Source: an uncultured Lachnospiraceae bacterium (GTDB lineage: Bacteria > Bacillota > Clostridia > Lachnospirales > Lachnospiraceae). Taken from it: a DNA stretch of 39,774 nucleotides. How positions within the stretch are numbered: position 1 is the stretch's first letter; every line of letters begins with the position of its first letter. Where the stretch lies: NCBI GenBank assembly GCA_947565305.1, contig CANOFO010000017.1:1-39774 (forward strand), in the 5' to 3' direction. The position numbers were made by a program, and so were the translations under genes. Below are positions 25,953 through 33,871 of this stretch, one piece after another. Below the pieces are notes generated by a model, which had not been told where the DNA came from, did no database searches, and worked only from the letters and a program-made list of their open reading frames with translations.

Positions 25953-27805
25953 ACTTTAATTCATCTCAGACAGAGGCTATCGGGCATACGACCGGACCCA
26001 TGCTGGTATTGGCGGGTCCGGGGTCCGGTAAGACCACTGTTATCACACAGCGTACCAGAAACTTGATTTTAAATGAGAGCGTTGAGCCTTCCCATATTCT
26101 TGTCATCACGTTTACCAAGGCGGCAGCGGTGGAGATGAAGGAGCGGTTTTGCCGCTTGATGGGAAATAAGAAATATCCTGTCACCTTCGGAACTTTCCAT
26201 GCAGTCTTTTTTCAGATTCTTAAACATGCCTATGGGTTTCACAGCGGCAACATTGCCAGCGAGGAGCAGCGTTTCCGTTTTATGCGCGAGATTATCCAAC
26301 GGCTGCATCTGGAGTATGAAGATGAGAATGAATTTGCCGGTGACTTGTTAGGGGAAATCAGCCTTGTAAAAAATACAGGGATTGCCTTGGAGCATTATTA
26401 CCCTAAGAATTGTGCCAAAGAGATTTTTGAACAGATATACCATTCGTATGATGCCAGGATGCGCCGGCAGCGGCTGATTGACTTTGATGACATGTTAGTA
26501 TATTGCTATGAGCTGTTTGAGCAGAGGAAGGATATTTTGTCAGCCTGGCAGAGGAAGTTTCAATATATCCTTATTGATGAGTTTCAGGACATCAATAAAG
26601 TTCAGTTTGAGATTATCAGGATGCTTGCCCAGCCGGAAGATAATTTATTTGCGGTGGGAGATGACGACCAGTCTATTTACCGTTTCCGGGGAGCTAAGCC
26701 GGAGATTATGCTGGGATTTGAATCTGCCTATCCTGAGACAAAAAAGGTGCTTCTTGATGTTAATTACCGGTCTCCCAAGGATATAGTGGATACTTCCTTG
26801 CGCCTGATTTCCCATAATGCCCAGCGGTTTGAAAAAAAGATTTCAGCGTGCGCTGAGGGAGAAGAGGGGAAGGTGTCTTATCATATGTGGATGGGGCAGA
26901 AAGAGGAAGGGGAGGGGGTCATTGCGCAGATTTTACAGGCGGTAAAGTCTGGTTATGCTTACTCTGACTGTGCAGTGCTCTTTCGTACCAATACGCAGCC
27001 AAGGATGTTTATGTCCCAGCTGATGGCATACAACATTCCTTTCCGCACGAGGGACAATATTCCCAACCTCTATGAACATTGGATTACCCGGGATATTTTA
27101 ACTTACATTCGCCTTGCGCGGGGAAGCCGCAGCCGGGGAGATATGTTAAGGGTTATGAACCGTCCGAACCGCTATATCACCAGGGAAAGCCTGGAAGAGG
27201 AGACAGTCTCCTTCGAAGTCTGGGCAGATTATTTCTATGACAAGGACCAGCATTGGGTGGCAGAGCGGATTGAGCAGCTGGAAGCTGACTTGCGGGTCAT
27301 CAGTCGGCTTGGTCCCTTTGCGGCATTGAACTATATCCGTATGGGAATCGGCTATGAAGCGTATTTACAGGATTATGCCGAGTACCGAAGAATCAGCGCA
27401 GACAATTTAATGGATGTTTTAGACGAACTGCAGGATGGCGCGAAAGCATTTGCAGATTATGAATCGTGGTTTGCACATATGGAGGAATATACCAAAGAGC
27501 TGCAGAAACAGAAGCGGCAGCAGGAATTGTCTGGTGACTGTATCTCGCTGTCTACGCTTCATAGCGCCAAAGGGCTGGAATATCCGATTGTGCATATCCT
27601 GGATGTCAATGAGGAATGGATGCCTTATAAAAAAGCCATCTTAGATGCAGACCTTCAGGAAGAACGGCGTATGTTTTATGTGGGAATTACCCGTGCCAGG
27701 CAGAAACTTTTTATTCATAGTGTAAAAAAAATCAATGGCAAAGAATTGGAGATTTCCAGATTTGTGGAAGAGATGCGGGAGGGGGAGCAGTACCGCGAAT
27801 CATAA
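25949..27805 (+). CDS. UvrD/Rep-family ATP-dependent DNA helicase
   Basis: A 618-residue superfamily 1A helicase. Motifs appear in order: Q-motif region NSSQTEAI, Walker A GPGSGKTT (23-30), Ia [69 protein letters not shown] and [16 protein letters not shown]. It ends soon after motif VI and lacks the long C-terminal extension of PcrA (about 730 residues), so it is a short paralogue rather than PcrA itself. It probably unwinds DNA in repair or restart. The start overlaps gltX by 4 bases (ATGA). Confidence 0.92.
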   Translation: MNFNSSQTEAIGHTTGPMLVLAGPGSGKTTVITQRTRNLILNESVEPSHILVITFTKAAAVEMKERFCRLMGNKKYPVTFGTFHAVFFQILKHAYGFHSGNIASEEQRFRFMREIIQRLHLEYEDENEFAGDLLGEISLVKNTGIALEHYYPKNCAKEIFEQIYHSYDARMRRQRLIDFDDMLVYCYELFEQRKDILSAWQRKFQYILIDEFQDINKVQFEIIRMLAQPEDNLFAVGDDDQSIYRFRGAKPEIMLGFESAYPETKKVLLDVNYRSPKDIVDTSLRLISHNAQRFEKKISACAEGEEGKVSYHMWMGQKEEGEGVIAQILQAVKSGYAYSDCAVLFRTNTQPRMFMSQLMAYNIPFRTRDNIPNLYEHWITRDILTYIRLARGSRSRGDMLRVMNRPNRYITRESLEEETVSFEVWADYFYDKDQHWVAERIEQLEADLRVISRLGPFAALNYIRMGIGYEAYLQDYAEYRRISADNLMDVLDELQDGAKAFADYESWFAHMEEYTKELQKQKRQQELSGDCISLSTLHSAKGLEYPIVHILDVNEEWMPYKKAILDADLQEERRMFYVGITRARQKLFIHSVKKINGKELEISRFVEEMREGEQYRES

Positions 27806-27829
27806 GGAATATATTTATGTGTATCTTTA

Positions 27830-27871
27830 AAGCCCCCAGCTATACTGTCATTGCAGCATAGCCAGGGGCTT
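27830..27871. terminator. Stem-loop between convergent helicase and DUF1292 genes
   Basis: AAGCCCC pairs with GGGGCTT (27830-27836 with 27865-27871) and, after two mismatches, GCTAT pairs with ATAGC, around a 14-base loop. No strong T-run follows on either side, so termination is likely but not certain. Confidence 0.55.
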
Positions 27872-27919
27872 CCATTGTCTCATTGTAGCGTGTCCGAAAG
27901 CCTTTGTCTCATTGCGGAA

Positions 27920-28261
27920 CTAATCTTCAAGTTCTTTCCACTCTGCTTCGTCAAGCAGTTCCTCGAAGCGGTCAGTTACAGCATCGTATTCATCGTCATC
28001 TTCAATGTCCTCTATAGAGGGATTCCCATCTTCATCTTCGAAGTAGCGGTAGATGAATACCTCTGTCTCCTCTTCATCGTCATCATCCTCGTCTTCTTCC
28101 GGCATCAGGACAATGTAGTTTTGGTCTTCCAGGTCGAAAATGGTGAGAATCTTGCATTCTACCTCCAAATTATCTTCCAGGGTCAGGGTAACGCGAAGGT
28201 CTTCCATATCATCCTCTTCTTCTGGGATGTTTGCAGGGTTTGTGTTTGGCTTGTCACTCAT
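27920..28261 (-). CDS. DUF1292 family protein
   Basis: A 113-residue, very acidic cytoplasmic protein. The core VTLTLEDNLEVECKILTIFDL and DQNYIVLMP, followed by a Glu/Asp run and EVFIYRYFEDEDG, is typical of DUF1292, common in Firmicutes (the YrzB group) and of unknown function. GAGG is 8 bases from the ATG at 28261; a GTG at 28270 is in frame but lies over the ribosome site. It follows the HD-GYP gene by 27 bases and is probably cotranscribed. Confidence 0.88.
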   Translation of the reverse strand: MSDKPNTNPANIPEEEDDMEDLRVTLTLEDNLEVECKILTIFDLEDQNYIVLMPEEDEDDDDEEETEVFIYRYFEDEDGNPSIEDIEDDDEYDAVTDRFEELLDEAEWKELED

Positions 28262-28288
28262 GGCAGGCACCTCATTCTTTCTGAAATA

Positions 28289-29377
28289 TTATATAATAGC
28301 CTGAATGTAAAGTTCAGGATGTTTCACAAGGTCAATACACTCGCCAGTGGAAAGGCGCAGCAACGGACGGGAATGGTGCACCGTATTATTCATGATGACA
28401 GTTCCGGTTGTGCCATCGCTTAGCATTACAGTGTTGCCCATGTATGTATCTAGAATCCTGGTCATGAAGGTAATGATATATTCTGCATCGTATTTTTCCA
28501 GTCCTTCGCGCTCGAAAGCAGCAATTACCTCGAAAGGACAGTAGCCTTTGCGGTAAGGGCGGTTGGAGGTCATGGCATCGTAGACGTCGGCAATGGCGAT
28601 GATTTTAGCAAAGTCGGGTATCTCATCGTTCTTTAATCCAGAGGGATATCCGCTTCCGTCACAGCGTTCATGATGCAGCCGTGCAGTCTCTACAATCCGT
28701 TCATCCAGATTCTGGCTGGCAAGAACCTCTGCCCCATTGACTGCATGTTTCTTGACCTCTTCGTATTCTTTGGGGGTGAGTGAGGAAGGTTTTAAGAGAA
28801 TATTAGGGTCGATGGTACATTTGCCAATATCGTGAAGAAGACCTGCGAGTGTCAGTACATCTAAATCTTCATCGGAGAGACCAAGCCATTCTCCCATCAT
28901 ACGCCCTATCAATGCGACATTGATGCTGTGTGCAAAAGTAGTGTCGTCAATCTGGCGCATATTATGCAGCATGTCAAATACGGAGAGTGAGGTCAGGCGG
29001 TTTTCGTATAGCGTACTAACCTGATCAATCAGTGCCCTGGACTCTACCGGGATATTCTCATTCAGAAGGTCGTCAAAAGAAGATTCTAAATAGCGTGATT
29101 TTTCATGGTAATCTGCTTTGAAAGTGTGGAATTCTTCGCTTTTCCGTATTTTCTGGGAGTAAGAGACAGGCTCTGTCTGCGGCGCGGAATCCTCATTAGC
29201 CGCAATATCGGAAGATTCTTGGATATTTACCCATTCGATTCCATAAAATTCCAGTCGGGAAATCTGCTGAGCAGTCAAAAGAGTATTGGCAGAGAGTATC
29301 ATCTGTCCTGTTTTCGTGTACACGGGTGTAGCTGTGTATGTGCCTGTCTGAATGTCTTTTGTTGCTGTTTTGATCAT
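28289..29377 (-). CDS. HD-GYP domain phosphodiesterase
   Basis: A 362-residue protein with an N-terminal region of about 140 residues (start ITATKD-like DUF3391-type strand pattern, then helices) and an HD-GYP domain. The metal site includes His182-Asp183 (LLHDIGKCTID) and HHERCDGSGYP (235-245), followed by IIAIADVYDAMTSNRPYR, all diagnostic. HD-GYP enzymes hydrolyse cyclic di-GMP or related dinucleotides. No receiver or membrane segment is seen, so the input is unknown. GAGG lies 7 bases before the ATG. No diguanylate cyclase is in the window. Confidence 0.9.
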   Translation of the reverse strand: MIKTATKDIQTGTYTATPVYTKTGQMILSANTLLTAQQISRLEFYGIEWVNIQESSDIAANEDSAPQTEPVSYSQKIRKSEEFHTFKADYHEKSRYLESSFDDLLNENIPVESRALIDQVSTLYENRLTSLSVFDMLHNMRQIDDTTFAHSINVALIGRMMGEWLGLSDEDLDVLTLAGLLHDIGKCTIDPNILLKPSSLTPKEYEEVKKHAVNGAEVLASQNLDERIVETARLHHERCDGSGYPSGLKNDEIPDFAKIIAIADVYDAMTSNRPYRKGYCPFEVIAAFEREGLEKYDAEYIITFMTRILDTYMGNTVMLSDGTTGTVIMNNTVHHSRPLLRLSTGECIDLVKHPELYIQAII

Positions 29378-29419
29378 ATGAAGTTCCTCATTTCTTTAGA
29401 GTAATTATCGTAACTTTTC

Positions 29420-29441
29420 AGAACCCCAGGTTGCAGGTTCT
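29420..29441 (-). other. Small inverted repeat in the leader of the HD-GYP gene
   Basis: AGAACC (29420-29425) pairs with GGTTCT (29436-29441), with a competing AACC/GGTT pairing inside it. It lies about 45 bases upstream of the HD-GYP start. The rest of 29378-29635 is AT-rich and holds the leader of the opposite gene; no known riboswitch is recognised. Confidence 0.3.
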
Positions 29442-29554
29442 CCTTTGTATAGAATACCATAATAGTGAAAAAAATTCCACTGTTATACAGACAATTGTTA
29501 CATAAATTTGGGATAAAATGTGCAATAACTGTTCCTAACTGTTGCAAAAAAACC

Positions 29555-29583
29555 TTTCCAAATCCTATCTGACTTGTTATAAT
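29555..29583 (+). promoter_or_regulatory. Candidate promoter of the GH13-like gene
   Basis: TTTCCA at 29555-29560 and consensus TATAAT at 29578-29583 with a 17-base spacer, about 52 bases before the start codon. Confidence 0.55.
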
Positions 29584-29635
29584 AAGAATCAGGAAACAGG
29601 AAACAGAGATTAGGTAGACAGCATAGGAGGAGCAT

Positions 29636-31570
29636 ATGAATTTTCAAATCTGTACCGGAATCCAGGAGCAGGCAGGTGTGACGAAACATGGTGACAAAAT
29701 ATTATTTTCTATTCAGGCACCGGAGAACGCTGAATGCAAACTGTTGTTATATCCCAGAGACAATGGAACGGTTCTGAAAATTCCTATGAAGGCAGAAGAT
29801 AGCAGGAAAACTCTGTATACTGTGGGGGTACAGGGGCTGGATTGGGAGAAGCATGACTATAATTTTGAAGTAGATGCGAAGGAAGTGACTGATCCATACG
29901 CATATAAAATTACTGGTCGGGAAGTCTGGGGAGACGAGAGGCGCAAGCCTTATGTCTGGCGGACAGAACCGTTTGTGCCGCAGCGGGAAAAACGGCGCAA
30001 AGCGTGGGAAGAGGCCGAACGGAAAGGAGTTCTGTCTGCAAAGCAGCGGGGCAAAGAAGAGAATAAAATTAAAAGTTCTTTTTATTTTTCTGAATTTAAG
30101 TGGAGGAAAGATAAGTTTCCTCAGGTTCCCAAGGAGGATATGGTAATTTACAAACTCCATGTACGTGGGTTTTCCATGGGGATGAGGAACAATAATGTAA
30201 AGCGGGGCACTGTAGGGGCTATTGAACACCGGCTCAATGATATGAAACAGCTGGGAGTGACTACTCTGCTTTTTATGCCCCTTTATGAGTTTGAGGAATT
30301 TCTCGTATTGGATGAGAATAAAGAGAGCAAGGATATGAAAGCGCAGCTTAACTACTGGGGGTATACAAAGGGCAGCTATTTCGCGCCGAAAGCATCTTAC
30401 CTGAAAGAGAACAATCCGGATGAATTGAAACATCTGATTCAGAAAATGCATCAGAAGGACATGGAATGTGTTTTGGAATTTTATTTTCCACAGAAGATAA
30501 ACCCACATTTAATATTAGATGTTTTACATTATTGGCGTAAGGAATACCATGTGGATGGATTTCGGATTGTCGGCAATGCCATTGGTGCGCAACTGGCGGC
30601 GCAAGACCCGAGCCTGGGCGGCTGTAAGTTGTTTTTTGATAGTTTTTTGGAGGAATTGGCGCGGGACCCGGAGCGTTATGGACCTGAACTATACGCTTAT
30701 GATGAGAGGTTTCTCTATGAGGTGCGGAAAATGCTGAATCACCAGGGAGGAAATATTTATGAATTTTCCTGCCAGATGCGCAGACAGCAGAAACGGCAGG
30801 GGTTTGTAAATTTTGTTGCAGAAAATAATGGATTTACACTGTGGGACGTCTTTTCTTACGAGTATAAGCATAATGAATTAAATGAGGAAGATAACCGCGA
30901 TGGCAACCGATGGAATTTCAGCACGAATTGCGGGCAGGAAGGATTTACCCGTAAACGCCCGATTCTTGATTTGCGTAAGCGTCAGGTGAAAAATGCCCTT
31001 ACGGTGCTGTTTTTTGCGCAGGGAGTTCCTATGCTCTGGATGGGAGATGAGAGCGGGAATTCGCAGAATGGAAATAACAATGCCTATTGCCAGGACAATG
31101 AGATTGGCTGGAAAGACTGGAAAAATTCTGTAATCAGCAGACAGATTACAGAGTTTGTCAGAGGGTTGGCGAGATTGCGGAGGGACTATCCCATGCTGCG
31201 CAGTCCGAATCCATACCATTTGATGGATTATAAGAATCTGGGCTGCCCGGATCTGTCTTATCACAGCGATGGCGGCTGGAAGATAGATTTTGATATGAAC
31301 CGCAGTTTTATCGGCATGTTTTATGCGGGAGAGTATGTGCATTCCAAGGAGAGTATCTATATTGCATATAATTTCCAATATACGACGCAGAAGTTTGCGC
31401 TGCCCGAGAACATGGAATGGAAGCTTTTGCTGGATACTTCGCAGGAACAGTCAATATTAGAAGAGCCGAAAATGGTCGGAAGAGTGCAGGAATTCCGGGT
31501 AAGGGAGCAATCGGTCTGTCTGCTGTCCGGCAGGTCTATCCGTGGAAGAGAACGTGGAAAGGGGATATAG
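29636..31570 (+). CDS. GH13 isoamylase/GlgX-like protein lacking catalytic residues
   Basis: A 644-residue cytoplasmic protein of the alpha-amylase (GH13) fold, closest to isoamylase/GlgX: an N-terminal beta domain (1-110), VIYKLHVRGFS, NYWGYTKGSYFAP and a C-terminal beta domain. The active-site positions are changed. VDGFR is followed by Ile-Val (Val312 at the nucleophile Asp of VDGFRxD), the acid/base Glu of LxAEP is Tyr355 (LYAY), and the AHDG block reads ENNG (Asn397, Asn398), losing both His and the transition-state Asp. The surrounding sequence (GFTLWDVFSYEYKHNELN, NRDGNRWNFSTNCG) is well kept, so this is not decay. It is probably a carbohydrate-binding pseudoenzyme. A GGAGG precedes the ATG; traX-like follows by 10 bases. 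Confidence 0.85.
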   Translation: MNFQICTGIQEQAGVTKHGDKILFSIQAPENAECKLLLYPRDNGTVLKIPMKAEDSRKTLYTVGVQGLDWEKHDYNFEVDAKEVTDPYAYKITGREVWGDERRKPYVWRTEPFVPQREKRRKAWEEAERKGVLSAKQRGKEENKIKSSFYFSEFKWRKDKFPQVPKEDMVIYKLHVRGFSMGMRNNNVKRGTVGAIEHRLNDMKQLGVTTLLFMPLYEFEEFLVLDENKESKDMKAQLNYWGYTKGSYFAPKASYLKENNPDELKHLIQKMHQKDMECVLEFYFPQKINPHLILDVLHYWRKEYHVDGFRIVGNAIGAQLAAQDPSLGGCKLFFDSFLEELARDPERYGPELYAYDERFLYEVRKMLNHQGGNIYEFSCQMRRQQKRQGFVNFVAENNGFTLWDVFSYEYKHNELNEEDNRDGNRWNFSTNCGQEGFTRKRPILDLRKRQVKNALTVLFFAQGVPMLWMGDESGNSQNGNNNAYCQDNEIGWKDWKNSVISRQITEFVRGLARLRRDYPMLRSPNPYHLMDYKNLGCPDLSYHSDGGWKIDFDMNRSFIGMFYAGEYVHSKESIYIAYNFQYTTQKFALPENMEWKLLLDTSQEQSILEEPKMVGRVQEFRVREQSVCLLSGRSIRGRERGKGI

Positions 31571-31580
31571 GCAGTAGGAC

Positions 31581-32246
31581 ATGGTAGAGAAACAGGAAAT
31601 TTTTGGGCTTAATGGATTTGTATTGAAATGCATCGCCATGGTCTGCATGCTGATTGACCATATGGGAGCGGTGCTGTTTCCGCAGTATCGGATTTTGCGG
31701 ATGATTGGAAGGATTGCGTTTCCGATTTATTGCTTCCTCCTTGTGGAGGGGGCAATGCATACCAAGGACATTCGTAAATATGAACTTCGGCTGTTGGGGT
31801 TTGCTCTGATTTCAGAGATTCCTTTTGACTTGGCATTTCGCAGAGGCATAGACTGGAGCCACCAGAATGTGTTTTTCACGCTGCTTTTCGGGGTCATAGC
31901 CATAGATTTGGCGCAACAATTCAAAAATAAACTAAGTGTAATTTTAATTTTTCCAGTAATGATTGTGGTTGCAGAATTTCTGAATACAGACTATGGCGGG
32001 AAAGGCATTGTATTTATACTGTGTTATTATCTCTTATATGAAAGGAAAGTAATCAAACATGTGATGTTTGCAATTGAGAATATTTTGCTCTATGGTCTGG
32101 GTATTCAGATATATGCATGTCTGGCTGTGATACCTATGATGTTTTATAATGGCAAAAAGGGACCTTCCCTGAAATATTTCTTTTATGCATTCTACCCGCT
32201 TCATTTGTTGATTTTATATTTAATATTTAAAATTATATACGGATAA
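31581..32246 (+). CDS. TraX family membrane protein
   Basis: A 221-residue polytopic membrane protein. The N-terminus (LNGFVLKCIAMVCMLIDHMG) and GRIAFPIYCFLLVEGAMHTKDIRKYELRL match the TraX family, named from F-plasmid pilin acetylation but widespread in Firmicutes chromosomes; the fold is acyltransferase-like. Six or more hydrophobic segments are seen. The substrate is unknown. It starts 10 bases after the GH13-like gene and is likely part of the same operon. Confidence 0.85.
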   Translation: MVEKQEIFGLNGFVLKCIAMVCMLIDHMGAVLFPQYRILRMIGRIAFPIYCFLLVEGAMHTKDIRKYELRLLGFALISEIPFDLAFRRGIDWSHQNVFFTLLFGVIAIDLAQQFKNKLSVILIFPVMIVVAEFLNTDYGGKGIVFILCYYLLYERKVIKHVMFAIENILLYGLGIQIYACLAVIPMMFYNGKKGPSLKYFFYAFYPLHLLILYLIFKIIYG

Positions 32247-32270
32247 ATCTATTGTATTGTGAGGTAAAAT

Positions 32271-32855
32271 ATGAAGGCATGGCAGCATTTCAAAACAATC
32301 AACCATCATAAAATGCTTGTGATGAAGGGGTGTTTTCGGGTGGGGTTGTATAAGCAGGGGTTATTGCATGACCTGTCTAAGTATAGCCCTACAGAATTTT
32401 TGGTGGGCTGCAAATATTTTCAGGGAAATTTAAGCCCTAATAATATTGAGCGGCTGGAAAAAGGATATTCGCAGGCATGGCTGCACCATAAGGGCAGGAA
32501 CAAACACCATTTGGAGTATTGGCTGGATTATGGGGTGGGGGAAAAGAAAGGAATCAGCGGCATGAAGATGCCTCTGAAATATGTTGTGGAAATGTTCATT
32601 GACCGCGTATCTGCCTCCAAGAATTACCAGAAAGAGAAGTATACGGACCGGAGTGCGCTGGAATATTATGAACATGGCAAGGATTACCATATTCTCCATG
32701 AGGACAGCCGGGCATTGCTGGAAAAGCTGCTGCATATGCTGGCGGACCGGGGGGAGGATGAAGTTTTCCATTATATCAAGCATGTCCTGCTTAAGCAGAA
32801 AGACTACGGTACGCCATACCAAAAGCCAGCTGAAGGTACCAATCATACGAACTGA
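32271..32855 (+). CDS. DUF5662 family protein
   Basis: A 194-residue cytoplasmic protein with conserved His/Asp pairs (LLHDLSKYSPTEF near the start, AWLHHKGRNKHHLEYW in the middle, EMFIDRVSASKNY later), a pattern like metal-binding HD-type hydrolases. I believe this is the DUF5662 family, whose function is not known. GAGG precedes the ATG, 24 bases after the TraX gene. Its last 13 bases overlap the convergent DUF4250 gene. Confidence 0.8.
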   Translation: MKAWQHFKTINHHKMLVMKGCFRVGLYKQGLLHDLSKYSPTEFLVGCKYFQGNLSPNNIERLEKGYSQAWLHHKGRNKHHLEYWLDYGVGEKKGISGMKMPLKYVVEMFIDRVSASKNYQKEKYTDRSALEYYEHGKDYHILHEDSRALLEKLLHMLADRGEDEVFHYIKHVLLKQKDYGTPYQKPAEGTNHTN

Positions 32856-33019
32856 TTCAACGTTGGTTCATAATGGTAATCAAGGACGGCGAGCTGTTTT
32901 TTTATATCCTCGGCGGATACCTCAGCATTCTGGCAGAGTTCTTCCAGTGAAGAATGGTAATCTCTCAGGTATGTGTTGATGACGCTAAGCAGCATTACTG
33001 GGTCTTTTGGCAGTTTCAT
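32843..33019 (-). CDS. DUF4250 family small protein
   Basis: A 58-residue protein read on the minus strand, beginning MKLPKDPVMLLSVINTYLRD and ending YEPTLNQFV. The LPKDPVMLLS start, the SLEELC middle and the LNQFV end match the small DUF4250 family of Clostridia, of unknown function. GGAGG (plus-strand 33027-33031 as CCTCC) lies 7 bases before the ATG, and a good promoter lies upstream, so it is a real gene despite its size. It converges on DUF5662 with a 13-base overlap. Confidence 0.9.
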   Translation of the reverse strand: MKLPKDPVMLLSVINTYLRDYHSSLEELCQNAEVSAEDIKKQLAVLDYHYEPTLNQFV

Positions 33020-33046
33020 GGCAATACCTCCGGAATTTTTGCTATT

Positions 33047-33075
33047 AGTATAACCTCTTTTACGAGGGATGACAA
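33047..33075 (-). promoter_or_regulatory. Promoter of the DUF4250 gene
   Basis: On the minus strand TTGTCA (33075-33070) and TATACT (33052-33047) with a 17-base spacer, 27 bases before the start codon. Confidence 0.75.
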
Positions 33076-33152
33076 GTTGAATTTAATATGGAAAGGCACT
33101 TCGAAGCTTGATTTTTCATAGAATGTAATAAATCAGCTAAGGGGTGCTTTTT

Positions 33153-33770
33153 TTGAAAACTTTTTTAAAGCCGCTGAATGCAGAGGAAGAAAAATATTAT
33201 CTGGAAAAAATGAAAGAGGGCAGCCTTGAAGCTAAACATACCCTGATTGAAAGGAATCTGAGACTGGTAGCGCATATTTCAAGAAAGTACCAGAGTGGGG
33301 AAGAGGATATGGAAGATTTGATTTCCATAGGAACCATAGGGCTCATCAAGGCGATTGCGACCTTTAACTATGAGCGGGGAAACAGGCTTGCTACTTATGC
33401 GGCGCGGTGTATTGACAATGAGCTGTTAATGTATTTTCGGGGAAAGAAGAAGACATCCCGGGAGGTCTCCCTGTATGAACCCATCGGAACGGACAAAGAA
33501 GGAAATCAGATTAATCTGATGGATGTGGTGGAGAGCACAGATAGAGAAATCTTTGAGGTAATTGAGTTAAAGAGCAATACGAAAAAGATTTATGAGATGA
33601 TTCCCAGAGTGCTGAACGACAGGGAGCGGCAGATTATTGAATGGAGGTATGGGCTGTATAACCGAAAGCCGGTAACACAGCGGGAAATGGCTGATAAGCT
33701 GGGAATTTCCCGTTCTTATGTCAGCCGTATTGAGAAGCGTGCTCTGGAGAAATTGAAAAGCTGTTTTTGA
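33153..33770 (+). CDS. sigK: Sporulation-type RNA polymerase sigma factor (SigK-like), TTG start
   Basis: A 205-residue sigma-70-family factor with region 2 (LIERNLRLVAHISRKYQSGEEDMEDLISIGTIGLIKAI, shown here only as landmarks: ERNLRLVAHI and DLISIGTIGL), LATYAARCIDNELLMYFR and region 4 (QREMADKLGISRSYVSRIEKRAL). The SLYEPIGTDKEGNQINLMD stretch and short N-terminus fit late sporulation factor SigK better than SigE or SigG. An AAGGGG at 33139-33144 is 8 bases from a TTG at 33153; an in-frame GTG at 33144 overlaps the ribosome site. The gene is unbroken, so no skin-type element interrupts it. The TGA at 33768-33770 is followed by yifB-comM after about 100 bases. Confidence 0.8.
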   Translation: MKTFLKPLNAEEEKYYLEKMKEGSLEAKHTLIERNLRLVAHISRKYQSGEEDMEDLISIGTIGLIKAIATFNYERGNRLATYAARCIDNELLMYFRGKKKTSREVSLYEPIGTDKEGNQINLMDVVESTDREIFEVIELKSNTKKIYEMIPRVLNDRERQIIEWRYGLYNRKPVTQREMADKLGISRSYVSRIEKRALEKLKSCF

Positions 33771-33871
33771 GAAACAGCTTTTCAACTGCCACAAAACGTG
33801 ATATGATATACCCATCTTTTTTCGGGGCGTGTCTGCCCTCATATCCCAAACCAGTACAGAGGGAGGTATTT

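Noticed and set aside
27851-28423. 190-codon, hydrophobic-looking open frame on the plus strand
   Set aside because: It is the complement of the acidic DUF1292 gene; Glu/Asp codons read backwards give Phe, Ile and Val and imitate membrane segments.
29747-30508. 253-codon open frame on the minus strand
   Set aside because: Opposite the GH13-like gene, with no ribosome site or recognisable domain.
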